Shown here: positions 16,685-26,143 of the stretch, piece by piece
Layout: every line of letters begins with the position of its first letter
How positions within the stretch are numbered: position 1 is the first letter of the stretch
Source: Saccharopolyspora erythraea NRRL 2338
Lineage (GTDB): Bacteria > Actinomycetota > Actinomycetes > Mycobacteriales > Pseudonocardiaceae
DNA length: 64,000 bases
Reading direction: 5' to 3'
Assembly (NCBI RefSeq): GCF_000062885.1
Contig: NC_009142.1
Coordinates: 1,663,584 to 1,727,583, forward strand
Made by a program: the position numbers and the translations under genes
Notes under the pieces: generated by a model
Told to the model about the DNA's origin: nothing
Databases searched by the model: none
What the model saw: only the letters and a program-made list of their open reading frames with translations

Positions 16685-19525
16685 TCAGGCGACGCCGGGG
16701 TCCGACGTCTGCGGACCGGCCGCCTTGACGTCGTCGATCTGGTACTTCCGCGCCGCCTCGGCGACCTTGGCCTCCTCGACCTCGCCCTGCCGGGCCAGCG
16801 CCGACAGGGTGGCGACCACGGTCGACTCGGCGTCGACCAGGAACACCCGCCGCGCCGCGGGACGCGTGTCGGAGAACCCGAAGCCGTCGGTGCCGAGGCT
16901 GACCATGTCGCCGCGCACCCAGGGCCGGATCATGTCCGGCACGGCACGCATCCAGTCGCTGACCGCCACCACCGGGCCGCCCGCGTCGGCCAGCGCCCGC
17001 GTCACGTGAGGCACGCGCCGCTCGCCCTCCGGGTGCAGCAGGTTGTGCCGGTCGGCGGCCTCGGCCTCGCGCTTCAGCTCCGACCACGACGTCGCGGACC
17101 AGACGTCGGCCCGCACGCCCCAGTCCTCGGCCAGCAGCTCCTGCGCGCGCAGCGCCTCCGGCATGATCACCCCGGAGGCCAGGATCTGCGCCCGCGGGCC
17201 CGACCCGGAGGACGCCTCCCGGTACCGGTAGAGGCCCCGCAGCAGCCCGTCGACGTCCAGGCCCTCCGGCTCCGCGGGCTGCTGGTACGGCTCGTTGTAG
17301 ACCGTGAGGTAGTAGAAGACGTTCTCGGCGTCCTCCCCGTACATCCGCCGCAGGCCGTCCTTGACGATGTGGGCGACCTCGAAGGCCCACGCCGGGTCGT
17401 AGGACACCACCGCCGGGTTCGTCGCCGCCAGCAGCAGCGAGTGGCCGTCGGCGTGCTGCAGCCCCTCGCCGGTCAGCGTGGTCCGCCCGGCCGTGGCGCC
17501 GAGCAGGAAGCCCCGCGTCATCTGGTCGGCCGCCGCCCACAGACTGTCGCCGGTGCGCTGGAAGCCGAACATCGAGTAGAAGATGTAGACCGGGATCATC
17601 GGCTCGCCGTGCGTGGCGTAGCTGGTGCCCGCGGCGGTGAACGACGCCGTCGAGCCGGCCTCGTTGATGCCCTCGTGCAGGATCTGGCCCTGCTCGCTCT
17701 CCCGGTAGGCCAGCATGAGCTGGTAGTCGACCGGTGTGTAGGACTGGCCGAGCGGGTTGTAGATCTTCTGGGACGGGAACATCGAGTCCATCCCGAAGGT
17801 CCGCGCCTCGTCCGGGATGATCGGCACGATCCGGGGCCCGATCTCGGGGTCCTTGGCCAGGTCCTTGAGCAGCCGGACGAAGGCCATCGTGGTGGCCACC
17901 TCCTGCTTGCCCGAGCCGCGCCGGACCACGTCGTAGACCTTGTCGCCGGGCAGCACCAGCGCCTTGGACTTGACCCGCCGCTCCGGCAGGTAGCCGCCGA
18001 GCCGCTGCCGCCGCTCCTGCAGGTACTGGATCTCCGCCGACTCCTGGCCGGGGTGGTAGTACGGCGGCAGGTACGGGTCCTGCTCGAGCTGCTCGTCGGA
18101 GATCGGGATCCGCAGGCTGTCCCGGAACAGCTTCAGGTCGTCCAGGGTCATCTTCTTCATCTGGTGGGTCGCGTTGCGGCCCTCGAAGTGCGGTCCGAGG
18201 CCGTAGCCCTTGATCGTCTTGGCCAGGATGACCGTGGGCTGGCCGTGGTGCTCGGTCGCGGCCTTGTAGGCGGCGTAGACCTTGCGGTAGTCGTGGCCGC
18301 CGCGGCGCAGGCCCCAGATCTCCTCGTCGCTGAGGTCGCGGACGATGTCCTTTGTGCGCGGGTCGCGGCCGAAGAAGTGCTCCCGCACGAAGGCGCCGTC
18401 GTTGGCCTTGTAGGTCTGGTAGTCGCCGTCGGGCGTGGTGTTCATCAGGTTGACCAGCGCGCCGTCGCGGTCGGCGTGCAGCAGGGCGTCCCACTCCCGG
18501 CCCCAGATCACCTTGATGACGTTCCAGCCCGCGCCGCGGAAGAACGCCTCCAGCTCCTGGATGATCTTGCCGTTGCCCCGGACCGGGCCGTCGAGCTGCT
18601 GGAGGTTGCAGTTGACGACGAAGGTCAGGTTGTCCAGGCCCTCGTTGGCCGCCACGTGCAGCAGGCCGCGCGACTCCGGCTCGTTCATCTCGCCGTCGCC
18701 GAGGAAGGCCCACACCCGCTGCTGGCTGGTGTCCTTGATGCCCCGGTCGCGCAGGTAGCGGTCGAAGCGGGCCTGGAAGATCGCGTTCATCGGGCCAAGG
18801 CCCATCGAGACCGTCGGGAACTCCCAGAAGTCGGGCATCAGCCGCGGGTGCGGGTAGGAAGGCAGGCCGCCGCCGGGGCCGGCGTGGGAGTACTCCTGGC
18901 GGAACCCGTCGAGCTGGCCGGTGGACAGCCGTCCCTCCAGGAACGCCCGCGCGTAGATGCCGGGGGAGGCGTGGCCCTGGATGTAGAGGTGGTCACCGCC
19001 GCCGGGGTGGTCCTTGCCCTTGAAGAACCAGTTGAAGCCGACCTCGTAGAGGCTCGCCGAGGAGGCGTAGGAGGAGATGTGCCCGCCGACGCCGATGCCC
19101 GGGCGCTGCGCGCGGTGCACCATCATCGCGGCGTTCCAGCGGGTCCAGGCGCGGTAGCGGCGCTCGGTCTCCTCGTCGCCGGGGAACCACGGCTCGAGCT
19201 CGGTGGGGATGGTGTTCACGTAGTCGGTGCTGGTCAGCGACGGGACGCCCACGCCGCTCTCCCGCGCCCGCTGCAGCAGGCGCAGCATCAGGTATCGCGC
19301 ACGTTGCTGGCCGGTCGCCGACAGCACGGAGTCGAACGACTGCAGCCACTCCTCGGTCTCCTCCGGGTCGATGTCCGGGAGGTGGGAGGCGAGGCCGTCG
19401 CGGATGACCCGCACGCGGTGCTGCGGGGCTCCGTTGCTGCCGACGTCGTTGTTGAGCGGGGACAAGAGGTACTCCTCGACTACGTCGTGGCCTTTGCGCG
19501 CCGGAGTGATGTCCGACACCTCCAT
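16685..19525 (-). CDS. aceE: Pyruvate dehydrogenase E1 component, homodimeric type
   Basis: A 946-residue thiamine-diphosphate enzyme that decarboxylates pyruvate and reductively acetylates the E2 lipoyl domain of the pyruvate dehydrogenase complex. The ThDP/Mg motif starts at [12 protein letters not shown] (about 275). Other AceE hallmarks are [27 protein letters not shown] and FRRTGDSLW-like segments in the C-terminal half. Length is slightly longer than the E. coli enzyme. The start is ATG 19525. Placement near fabD and ahpE matches mycobacteria (Rv2241). Confidence 0.96.
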   Translation of the reverse strand: MEVSDITPARKGHDVVEEYLLSPLNNDVGSNGAPQHRVRVIRDGLASHLPDIDPEETEEWLQSFDSVLSATGQQRARYLMLRLLQRARESGVGVPSLTSTDYVNTIPTELEPWFPGDEETERRYRAWTRWNAAMMVHRAQRPGIGVGGHISSYASSASLYEVGFNWFFKGKDHPGGGDHLYIQGHASPGIYARAFLEGRLSTGQLDGFRQEYSHAGPGGGLPSYPHPRLMPDFWEFPTVSMGLGPMNAIFQARFDRYLRDRGIKDTSQQRVWAFLGDGEMNEPESRGLLHVAANEGLDNLTFVVNCNLQQLDGPVRGNGKIIQELEAFFRGAGWNVIKVIWGREWDALLHADRDGALVNLMNTTPDGDYQTYKANDGAFVREHFFGRDPRTKDIVRDLSDEEIWGLRRGGHDYRKVYAAYKAATEHHGQPTVILAKTIKGYGLGPHFEGRNATHQMKKMTLDDLKLFRDSLRIPISDEQLEQDPYLPPYYHPGQESAEIQYLQERRQRLGGYLPERRVKSKALVLPGDKVYDVVRRGSGKQEVATTMAFVRLLKDLAKDPEIGPRIVPIIPDEARTFGMDSMFPSQKIYNPLGQSYTPVDYQLMLAYRESEQGQILHEGINEAGSTASFTAAGTSYATHGEPMIPVYIFYSMFGFQRTGDSLWAAADQMTRGFLLGATAGRTTLTGEGLQHADGHSLLLAATNPAVVSYDPAWAFEVAHIVKDGLRRMYGEDAENVFYYLTVYNEPYQQPAEPEGLDVDGLLRGLYRYREASSGSGPRAQILASGVIMPEALRAQELLAEDWGVRADVWSATSWSELKREAEAADRHNLLHPEGERRVPHVTRALADAGGPVVAVSDWMRAVPDMIRPWVRGDMVSLGTDGFGFSDTRPAARRVFLVDAESTVVATLSALARQGEVEEAKVAEAARKYQIDDVKAAGPQTSDPGVA

Positions 19526-19762
19526 CGTCCCCCATCATCGTCCCGGATGCGTACGCCGTCATCACTACCGGTCAGTACGCCGTACCCGTCCAGCCGCGCT
19601 CGGGCTACAGTCGTTCCCTAACGCGCAGTTCCGGCGTGTCGTAGCGCCAGCAGTTGCGCCGGTGGCCCTTGGCGGTGTTCGCTAACGGCCAGATCGTGGA
19701 AGTGGTGTGCGGCGGGCGCGACGCCCGCGCCGCACCGGTGGTATTGGAGGAGTGAGAAAACC

Positions 19763-20197
19763 GTGGTCGCCGCGGGAGACGCCGGCAAAGGCGATGTCGA
19801 CGTCGCCGACAAGCTCGACATCGAGCCGGAGATGGTTGTCCAGGAGTTCGGTTGGGACGAGGACGTCGACGACGACGTCCGCGCCGCGATCGAGGAGCGT
19901 TGCGGGAGCGAGCTGCTCGACGAGGACGCCGACGAAGTGGTCGATGTCGTGCTGCTGTGGTGGCGCGACGATGATGGTGACCTGACGGACACGCTCCTCG
20001 ACGTGATGACACCGCTGGCCGACGAGGGGGTCATCTGGGTGCTGACCCCGAAGACCGGCCGGGACGGCTACGTCGAGCCCAGTGACATCGCCGAGGCCGC
20101 TTCGACGTCCAACCTCGCCCAGACGGCCAACGCCGGCGTCGGGGACGCGTGGATGGGCACGAGGCTGGCGTACCGGAAGACCAAGTCCAAGCGCTGA
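19763..20197 (+). CDS. DUF3052 family protein
   Basis: A 144-residue acidic protein of an actinobacterial family (like Rv2239c). Characteristic stretches are KLDIEPEMVVQEFGWDEDVD and VVLLWWRDDDGDL; a Lys/Arg-rich tail follows NLAQTANAGVGDAWMGTRL. The start is GTG 19763, with GGAGGAGTGA upstream. Function is unknown. It is divergent from aceE and lies 102 bases before ahpE. That order is conserved in mycobacteria and suggests a shared role in central metabolism or redox homeostasis. Confidence 0.88.
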   Translation: MVAAGDAGKGDVDVADKLDIEPEMVVQEFGWDEDVDDDVRAAIEERCGSELLDEDADEVVDVVLLWWRDDDGDLTDTLLDVMTPLADEGVIWVLTPKTGRDGYVEPSDIAEAASTSNLAQTANAGVGDAWMGTRLAYRKTKSKR

Positions 20198-20299
20198 GGT
20201 GCGGGCACCGGCGGCGCGGTAAGGCTGTCGGTGCCCACACGGCCCGCATCGGTGTAGGTTCGGCGTGCAAACGCTCATGCCGTACGGAAGGGTGCGCTT

Positions 20300-20764
20300 A
20301 TGACGGTCGAGGTCGGTGCGCAGGCACCGGACTTCACGTTGCCGGACTACAACAAGGAGCAGGTCTCCCTGTCCGGTTTCCGGGGCAAGAAGAACGTGCT
20401 TCTGGTCTTCTACCCCTTCGCCTTCAGCGGTATCTGCCAGGGCGAGCTGTGCCAGGTCCGCGACGACCTTGGCGACTTCCAGAACGACGACGTGCAGGTG
20501 CTCGGCGTGTCCGTCGACTCCCCGTTCGCGCTGAAGGCGTGGGCGGAGCAGGAGGGCTACACCTTCCCGCTGCTGTCGGACTTCTGGCCGCACGGTGAGA
20601 TCGCCAAGGCCTACGGTGTGTTCAACGAGAAGGCCGGCATGGCCAACCGCGGCACCTTCCTGATCGACAAGGAGGGCGAGGTCCGCTTCGCCGAGGTGAA
20701 CCAGCCGGGCGAGGCGCGCGACCAGGGCGTGTGGAAGAAGGCCCTGGCCGACCTCTCCGCCTGA
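20300..20764 (+). CDS. ahpE: AhpE-type peroxiredoxin with an extra Cys
   Basis: A 154-residue peroxiredoxin that reduces H2O2, peroxynitrite and organic peroxides in the cytosol. The peroxidatic Cys46 lies in YPFAFSGICQGELC. Long stretches (TFPLLSDFWPHG, AYGVFNE, ANRGTF) match M. tuberculosis AhpE, a one-Cys enzyme. Here a second Cys follows at position 51, where the tuberculosis protein has Asp as I recall it, so an intramolecular disulfide is conceivable. The start is ATG 20300, with GAAGGG upstream. Mycothiol made by MshB in this window is the likely reductant system. Confidence 0.94.
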   Translation: MTVEVGAQAPDFTLPDYNKEQVSLSGFRGKKNVLLVFYPFAFSGICQGELCQVRDDLGDFQNDDVQVLGVSVDSPFALKAWAEQEGYTFPLLSDFWPHGEIAKAYGVFNEKAGMANRGTFLIDKEGEVRFAEVNQPGEARDQGVWKKALADLSA

Positions 20765-20769
20765 CGTCG

Positions 20770-20800
20770 CTGATGTCGCGTGGTGGTCGACCGGTACAGT
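20770..20800 (+). promoter_or_regulatory. Candidate promoter of tRNA-Val
   Basis: CTGATG (20770-20775) and TACAGT (20795-20800) are separated by 19 bases and lie 68 bases before the tRNA. The -10 is good, the -35 weak. Confidence 0.35.
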
Positions 20801-20867
20801 GTCTCCAGCCGGACCGCGAGGAACGGCTCTGGGGGTCCCGGTCGGTGCGTCGGTCGGCCGCCATCCC

Positions 20868-20942
20868 GGGCGCATAGCTCAGCGGAAGAGCACTTGCCTT
20901 ACAAGCAAGGGGTCGTAGGTTCGAACCCTACTGCGCCCACCA
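20868..20942 (+). tRNA. tRNA-Val (anticodon UAC)
   Basis: A full cloverleaf can be folded. Acceptor stem GGGCGCA pairs with TGCGCCC. D-arm GCTC/GAGC. Anticodon stem CTTGC/GCAAG with loop CTTACAA (anticodon TAC). T-arm GTAGG-TTCGAAC-CCTAC. Discriminator A and encoded CCA end at 20942. It reads GUA and probably GUG valine codons. Confidence 0.97.
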
Positions 20943-21200
20943 GAACTCACTTGACCAGGTGGAACGGCGTTCGCTTCGGGGTTCGCCGCTTCCGCTTTGA
21001 TGCGGTCGGCGCTGGCGCGCGATTCGCAATCGCGTCCAGCCCGAGAATTGCGCCAGGTCCGTAGCAGTATTCTTCCCGCGGAATTCGCCCCGCGGACTTT
21101 TCCGGGCGGTTCATTTCTCTGTCGCGCCGAGTCGCCCTGGCAACCGAACGTGCCGCTGCGGCGTGCGTAAGTGCACATGGCGCAGAGGATGGGGGTTCGG

Positions 21201-21362
21201 ATGGCGGACTGGATGTGGGGCCTAGTCCTGGTGGGCGGGGTCCTGCTGCTCCTCGGCTTCACTGCCTGGCAGGGGCGCGACCGGGACGGTGGTGGTAGCG
21301 GTGGCGGTGGGGCGTCGAGCTACTGGGATTCGGGTGGGGGCGGCGGTGGTGGTGCTGACTGA
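21201..21362 (+). CDS. Small single-pass membrane protein with Gly-rich tail
   Basis: A 53-residue protein. One transmembrane helix (MWGLVLVGGVLLLLGFTAW) is followed by a charged turn and a Gly/Ser-rich tail ending in a run of glycines. Start chosen at ATG 21201, with GGGGG 6 bases upstream; ATGs at 21171, 21177 and 21189 are in frame. I do not recognise the family. It is the only gene between the tRNA and a convergent terminator. Confidence 0.6.
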   Translation: MADWMWGLVLVGGVLLLLGFTAWQGRDRDGGGSGGGGASSYWDSGGGGGGGAD

Positions 21363-21387
21363 TCGCCGGCACCAGCATCGTCGAGGA

Positions 21388-21417
21388 GTGAGCGGCTTCT
21401 CGGCACCCGCCGCTCAC
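21388..21417. terminator. Bidirectional terminator between convergent genes
   Basis: GTGAGCGGC (21388-21396) pairs perfectly with GCCGCTCAC (21409-21417) over a 12-base loop. It sits between the small membrane protein gene and the dehydrogenase gene. Confidence 0.65.
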
Positions 21418-21427
21418 GACATCTGAG

Positions 21428-22552
21428 TTACATCAGCACGACCTGGCGCACTGCTGTTCCGTCGTCCAGTCGATCGAACCCGGCGTTGATCTCGTCGAGC
21501 CCGAGCCGGTGGGACAGCAGCGCGTCGACCGGCAAGGCGCCCGACTGGTACATCTGGATGAACCTCGGGACGTCGCGCCGCGGCACGCACGAGCCGAGGT
21601 AGCTGCCGCGCAGCGTCCGCTCCTCGGCGACGATGCTGAGCGCGGGCAGGGTCAGGCGGGCCTCGGGATCGGGCAGCCCGACCGTGACGGTGGTGCCGCC
21701 GCTGCGGGTCGCGTCGTACGCCTGTTGCAGCACGTGCACCACACCGGTCGTGTCGAGCACCTTCTCCGCGCCGCCGCTTGTGAGCTCGCGGACGCGCTGG
21801 ACGGCGTCCGGGCCGCCCTCGACGGTGTGGGTGGCACCGAGTTCCGAGGCGAGTTTCCGTTTGTGCTCGACGACGTCCACGGCGACCACTGTGGAGGCTC
21901 CGGCCGCCTTCGCCGCGAGCAGCGCGGCAAGGCCCACCCCTCCGAGGCCGAACACCGCCACGCTGTCGCCCGGCCGGATCTGCGCCGAGTACAGGGCGGC
22001 GCCGGCCCCGGTCAGGACCGCGCAGCCGAACAGCGCGGCGATCTCGAAAGGCACCTCCGGATCGACCTTCACCGCCGACCGGGACGACACCACGATGTGT
22101 TCGGCGAAGGCCGACACGCCGAGGTGGTGGTAGGGTCGCGAGCCGTCCTCCTCGGTGAACCGCATGCCGCCGCCGAGCAGCGCGCCCTTCGTGTTGGCCG
22201 CCGCGGCAGGCCCGCACAGCGCGGGGCGGCCCGCCACGCAGCGCTCGCACTCCCCGCACGACGGGACGAACGCGAGCACGACGTGATCGCCGGGCTCGAA
22301 GCCGCTGCCCTGTTCGGCCTCTAGGACCTCACCCGCCGCCTCGTGCCCCAGCGCGAGCGGCAGCGGCCGGGGACGCGAACCGTTGATCACCGAGAGGTCC
22401 GAGTGGCAGAGCCCGGCCGCCCGCACCCTGACCAGCAACTCGCCCGGACCTGGCGGGTCGAGCTGGAGTGTCGTGACGTCGATCGGCTGGGAGGTCCCGT
22501 AGGGCTTCTCAGCTCCGGACTCGCGCAGTACGGCCGCACGCACCTGCATCAT
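21428..22552 (-). CDS. Zinc-dependent alcohol dehydrogenase (MDR superfamily)
   Basis: A 374-residue medium-chain dehydrogenase. Catalytic zinc ligands lie in GLCHSDLS and LALGHEAAGE. The structural zinc site has the four-Cys loop CGECERCVAGRPALC. The Rossmann motif is VFGLGGVGLAALL, followed by an acidic residue in VVAVDV that favours NAD(H). The substrate is unknown. The start is ATG 22552, with GGAGGC upstream. It shares one base with the stop of the ABM gene (TGATG), so the two are translationally coupled. Confidence 0.9.
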   Translation of the reverse strand: MMQVRAAVLRESGAEKPYGTSQPIDVTTLQLDPPGPGELLVRVRAAGLCHSDLSVINGSRPRPLPLALGHEAAGEVLEAEQGSGFEPGDHVVLAFVPSCGECERCVAGRPALCGPAAAANTKGALLGGGMRFTEEDGSRPYHHLGVSAFAEHIVVSSRSAVKVDPEVPFEIAALFGCAVLTGAGAALYSAQIRPGDSVAVFGLGGVGLAALLAAKAAGASTVVAVDVVEHKRKLASELGATHTVEGGPDAVQRVRELTSGGAEKVLDTTGVVHVLQQAYDATRSGGTTVTVGLPDPEARLTLPALSIVAEERTLRGSYLGSCVPRRDVPRFIQMYQSGALPVDALLSHRLGLDEINAGFDRLDDGTAVRQVVLM

Positions 22553-22854
22553 CACGCCTCCGATCCGGCGACCGGCGCACACCGGGTCACCTGCCGCTCC
22601 ACCAACAGCGGAATCACCTCGCCGACCACGATCCGCGTGAAGTGCTCCGTCTCGCAGTGCCGGGCGAAGTCGTCCTCGGTGTCGTACTCCTCGACCAGGA
22701 CGACGACATCGTCGCTGTCTGTCGCGGCGTGCACGTCGTAGCGACGACACCCGGGCTCGGCCAGCGACGCAGGCACCATCGGTTCCAGCAGTTCGAGCAC
22801 CCGCGCCCGCTCACCCGGCTTGGTGACGTACCGCGCGACCACGACGAAACCCAT
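22552..22854 (-). CDS. ABM-domain (antibiotic biosynthesis monooxygenase-like) protein
   Basis: A 100-residue ferredoxin-like-fold protein. The family pattern is FVVVARYVTKPGERARVLELL, then GCRRYDV, then VVLVEEYDTEDDFARHCETEHF. Such proteins are small cofactor-free oxygenases or simply dimeric binding domains. Start chosen at ATG 22854, where the conserved strand begins. It lies upstream of and is coupled to the alcohol dehydrogenase, so it probably acts on the same small molecule. Confidence 0.85.
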   Translation of the reverse strand: MGFVVVARYVTKPGERARVLELLEPMVPASLAEPGCRRYDVHAATDSDDVVVLVEEYDTEDDFARHCETEHFTRIVVGEVIPLLVERQVTRCAPVAGSEA

Positions 22855-23057
22855 GCTCTCCGTTCCCAGCAACCGCAGCCCCGGTGGCTCCGGCTCAGCG
22901 ACCAGGGTGCGGTGTCGGAGGTAGCGGGCGCCAGGGCTCCCACAGAGGGTCACGCTACGTGTTCGGGTACCACCCGCAAGTGGACACAGGGCATTGCCGA
23001 TCGAGGTGTTCCGTGTCAGGCGCGACCGCCCACGCGAAGACCTGCTTGCATGGGGGT

Positions 23058-23984
23058 ATGCGTGTTGTTGTCACGGGAGCCGCGGGGTACGTCGGGCGGG
23101 CGGTGGTTGGGGAGCTGCTGGGTGCCGGGCATGAGGTGGGGGCGTTGGTGCGGCGGGCGCCGACGGCGGACCTCGGGGAGGTGGAGCTGCACCACGGGGA
23201 CCTGCTCGATGAGGACGCGGTTGCGGCTGCGGTGCGGGGTGCCGATGCCGTTGTGCACCTGGCGGGGCTGACGCGGGTGCGTGAGTCGGTGGAGCACCCG
23301 GGGCGGTTCTACCGGGTGAACGTCGGGGGCACCGCGACGGTGGTCGAGGCGCTGATGAGCACGGCGGCGGCCACGGGGGCCGTGCCGCGGTTCGTCCTCG
23401 CTTCGACCGGGGCCGTGTACGGGACGCCGAAGAAGCAGCCGATCGGCGAAGACGCGATGCCGCATCCGCAGAGTCCTTACGCCGCGACGAAGTTGGCCGC
23501 GGAGCAGTTGCTGGACGCCGCTGCGAAGACGGGTGGGATCGCGGCGGCGACCGTCCGGATCTTCAACGCCGCTGGGTCGGTCGGTGGCCACGCGGATGCC
23601 GACGACACGCGCATCATCCCGCGTGCCCTTGCCGCGGCGGCGGGGCACATTCCGCACCTCGAGGTGTACGGCGACGGTTCGGCGGTGCGCGACTACGTGC
23701 ACGTCGCCGACATCGCGACCGCGATCGTCACCGTCCTGACTCGCAGCCGCGAGGGACGGCACGAGGTGTTCAACGTGGGGGCGACGCCGGCGAGCGTGGC
23801 CGACATCATCGACGCGGCCGAGGCGGTGACCGGCCGCAGGGTTCCGGTGGTGCGCAAACCCGCGAATCCGGCTGAATCGCCGGAACTCCGGGCCGACACC
23901 ACCAAGCTGCGCGGGCTCGGTTGGGAGCCCCGGCGTTCCGCTCTCCGGCAGCTCATCGCCGACCAGTGGAACCCGACGCGGTGA
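23058..23984 (+). CDS. NAD-dependent epimerase/dehydratase (UDP-sugar epimerase-like)
   Basis: A 308-residue extended short-chain dehydrogenase. The NAD motif is VTGAAGYVG at the N-terminus. The active site includes ASTGAVYG (Thr/Ser) and SPYAATK (YxxxK). RIFNAAG and YGDGSAVRDYVHVAD follow, typical of GalE-like sugar nucleotide epimerases. The start is ATG 23058, with GGGGGT directly upstream. The sugar substrate is not determined. It is divergent from the ABM/dehydrogenase pair. Confidence 0.88.
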   Translation: MRVVVTGAAGYVGRAVVGELLGAGHEVGALVRRAPTADLGEVELHHGDLLDEDAVAAAVRGADAVVHLAGLTRVRESVEHPGRFYRVNVGGTATVVEALMSTAAATGAVPRFVLASTGAVYGTPKKQPIGEDAMPHPQSPYAATKLAAEQLLDAAAKTGGIAAATVRIFNAAGSVGGHADADDTRIIPRALAAAAGHIPHLEVYGDGSAVRDYVHVADIATAIVTVLTRSREGRHEVFNVGATPASVADIIDAAEAVTGRRVPVVRKPANPAESPELRADTTKLRGLGWEPRRSALRQLIADQWNPTR

Positions 23985-24022
23985 CTGGAGGAACCGGCCG
24001 GAGTGGTCTGCGCAACAGGGTG

Positions 24023-24053
24023 TTGACCTCTACATAACTAGAGATCTCAGGAT
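24023..24053 (+). promoter_or_regulatory. Candidate promoter of the flavin reductase gene
   Basis: TTGACC at 24023-24028 is a good -35; the best -10 is CAGGAT at 24048-24053 (19-base spacer). An 8-base palindrome GAGATCTC (24041-24048) lies within the spacer and could be part of an operator. Confidence 0.35.
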
Positions 24054-24105
24054 TCTTCCCGTCGCAAGCAGTCCCGAAAAGGGGCTACGTCGAAGGGAAT
24101 TCGTG

Positions 24106-24678
24106 ATGTCCGAGACCGCGCTGCGCCTTGCCGTCATCGTCGGTAGCACCCGTGAAGGCCGATTCGCCGAGACCGTGTCCGCTTGGTTCGCCGAGCAGGC
24201 CCACATGCACAACGACATGGACGTCGACGTCGTCGACCTCGCCGACGCCGGGCTGCCCGCCGTGCATCCAGCCGAGGCCACACCCCCGTTGCAGGACTTC
24301 GCCGCGCGCCTCGACGCCGCCGACGCGTTCGTGATCGTGACGCCGGAGTACAACCACGGCTACCCGGCGTCGCTGAAGTTCGCCATCGACTCGGCGTACC
24401 GGGAGTGGAACGCCAAACCCGTCGGGTTCGTCTCCTACGGCGGTATCTCGGGCGGGCTGCGGGCGGTCGAGCAGCTGCGGCAGATCTTCGCCGAGCTGCA
24501 CACCGTCACGGTCCGCGACACGGTGAGCTTCCACGGTGTCTGGGGGCAGTTCGGCGAGGACGGCGATCCGGTCGATGCGGAAGGCGTGAACCAGGCCGCG
24601 AAGAAGATGCTCGACCAGCTGGTCTGGTGGGGTAGGGCGACGCGGGACGCCCGCACCGAACGGCCCTATGCCGCGTAG
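24106..24678 (+). CDS. NADPH-dependent FMN reductase family protein
   Basis: A 190-residue flavodoxin-fold oxidoreductase. The phosphate-binding loop is VIVGSTREGRFAE. TPEYNHGYPASLKFAID is the family signature and GFVSYGGISGG binds the flavin ring. It likely reduces FMN or quinones with NADPH in the cytosol. The start is ATG 24106, with GAAGGGA upstream; GTG 24103 is directly before it. It is monocistronic, with a strong terminator. Confidence 0.92.
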   Translation: MSETALRLAVIVGSTREGRFAETVSAWFAEQAHMHNDMDVDVVDLADAGLPAVHPAEATPPLQDFAARLDAADAFVIVTPEYNHGYPASLKFAIDSAYREWNAKPVGFVSYGGISGGLRAVEQLRQIFAELHTVTVRDTVSFHGVWGQFGEDGDPVDAEGVNQAAKKMLDQLVWWGRATRDARTERPYAA

Positions 24679-24683
24679 GGAGT

Positions 24684-24714
24684 CCTCGGGCCGGGCGCGG
24701 AGTCCGGCCCGAGG
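24684..24714 (+). terminator. Terminator of the flavin reductase gene
   Basis: An 11-bp perfect stem (CCTCGGGCCGG at 24684-24694 with 24704-24714) and a 9-base loop begin 6 bases after the stop codon. Confidence 0.8.
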
Positions 24715-25023
24715 GGGATCGACTCCGGAGCGGAGGCGGGCAGGGGCGGACCTGCGGGCCGGGCGGACCTGCGGGCTGGGGCGGATCGGAGTGCTTGGGC
24801 GGACGCAAAACCGGTCCCGGCACCGCGCCGGCTCGCCGGTCAGCCGCCATGCCACCTCCGGCTCCGGACCCGGTCACGCAGGCGCAGCGCCGCCGAACCG
24901 GATATCCCGGACAAGTCGCCGCCGCTCCTTCACCCTTGCGCCCAACCGGACCTATCCAGGCGGACCGCTCCGGAGGGAAGCTACTGCGATCACGCTGATC
25001 CGCCGGGGCGCTGGGGAGGGCTT

Positions 25024-25995
25024 ATGCGGCGGCCATGGCTTTCGCGAGTGCTGGGTGTCCTGACGGCGACCGCGCTGCTGCTCGTCGGCGGCGTGGTCGC
25101 CCAGCGCACCGCCACGCTCCCGCGCGTCGCGCCCGCCGCTCCGCCGCCGGCCCCGGCGGCGCAGCCGGCGCCGCCTCCGCCGCCTCCGCCGCTGGGGCCG
25201 CCGGTCCTCGCCGTGAAGGTCGACAACGCTCCCGCTGCCCGTCCGCCGACCGGGCTCGGCGCCGCCGACGTCGTGTTCGTCGAACCCGTGGAGGCCGGCA
25301 TCACCCGGCTGATCGCCGTGTTCGCCTCCGCCCGTCCGCCCGTCGTCGGGCCGGTGCGCAGCGCGCGTGAGACGGACCTGCGCCTGCTTCCGCAGTTCGG
25401 CCGTCCGACGCTGGCGTTCTCCGGTGCCGCGCCCGAGCTGCAACCGGCGATCGACCAGGCGTCGGTGCACAACGCGTCCGCCATCGCGTCGCCGAACGCC
25501 TACTTCCGCAGCGGCGACCGGAAAGCCCCGCACAACATGTACGTGCGCCCCGATCGCCTGCCGCCGGGTGACGGCTGGTCGCCGCGTGCGCCGCTGGTGT
25601 TCGGGCCGCCTCCGCCCGGAGGGGTGCCGACCACCGGCCAGGAGGTGCGCTACCGCGCCGCGTCGATGTCCTTCCAGTGGTCGGACGGGCGGTGGCTGGT
25701 GTCGATGGACGGGCGTCCGCATGCGTCCGTCGATAGTGGACGGACAGCCGTGAGTACCGTTGTGCTGCAACATGTTCCCGTGCGCGACTCGGCTCTCGAA
25801 GACAGCGTCGGCAACGTTTCGCCGTTCGCCGAGACCGTCGGTGCCGACCGGGCGACGGTGCTGCGTGACGGCATGGCGTGGGAGGCGACGTGGTCGCGTC
25901 CGGCGCCCGATGTCGGCACCACGTACACCACGCCGACCGGCGAGCCGATTCCGCTCGCCCCGGGGCAGGTCTGGATCGTGCTCGTCCCAGCCTGA
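25024..25995 (+). CDS. Exported DUF3048 (YerB-like) protein
   Basis: A 323-residue protein. The N-terminal hydrophobic segment (residues 7-26) is an uncleaved anchor or signal. A Pro/Ala-rich linker precedes the DUF3048 domain, with its hallmarks LAVKVDNAPAARPPTGLGAAD, VFVEPVEAGITRLIAVF and PVVGPVRSARETD. It continues with APHNMYVRPD. The start is ATG 25024, with GGGGAGGG upstream. DUF3048 proteins are cell-surface proteins of unknown activity, common in Gram-positives. Confidence 0.88.
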   Translation: MRRPWLSRVLGVLTATALLLVGGVVAQRTATLPRVAPAAPPPAPAAQPAPPPPPPPLGPPVLAVKVDNAPAARPPTGLGAADVVFVEPVEAGITRLIAVFASARPPVVGPVRSARETDLRLLPQFGRPTLAFSGAAPELQPAIDQASVHNASAIASPNAYFRSGDRKAPHNMYVRPDRLPPGDGWSPRAPLVFGPPPPGGVPTTGQEVRYRAASMSFQWSDGRWLVSMDGRPHASVDSGRTAVSTVVLQHVPVRDSALEDSVGNVSPFAETVGADRATVLRDGMAWEATWSRPAPDVGTTYTTPTGEPIPLAPGQVWIVLVPA

Positions 25996-26143
25996 CGGGG
26001 CCGCCGGGCGAACGACCAATGGCGGATCCCAACGCGCGCCAGAACGCACGCTGCTGAACTCGCAGACGGTGTGGGATCGTGGAGATTTGGTGTCTGCAAA
26101 GGCAGAAATAGCTGACCGGCGAGTGGAGCCGCAAACTCGCCTC

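Noticed and set aside
16556-19621. A 1021-codon open frame on the plus strand opposite aceE
   Set aside because: Antisense shadow caused by GC-biased third positions; aceE is unambiguous.
22552-22854. Polyketide or antibiotic biosynthesis cluster suggested by the ABM-domain protein
   Set aside because: No synthase, tailoring or resistance genes surround it; ABM domains are common in primary metabolism.
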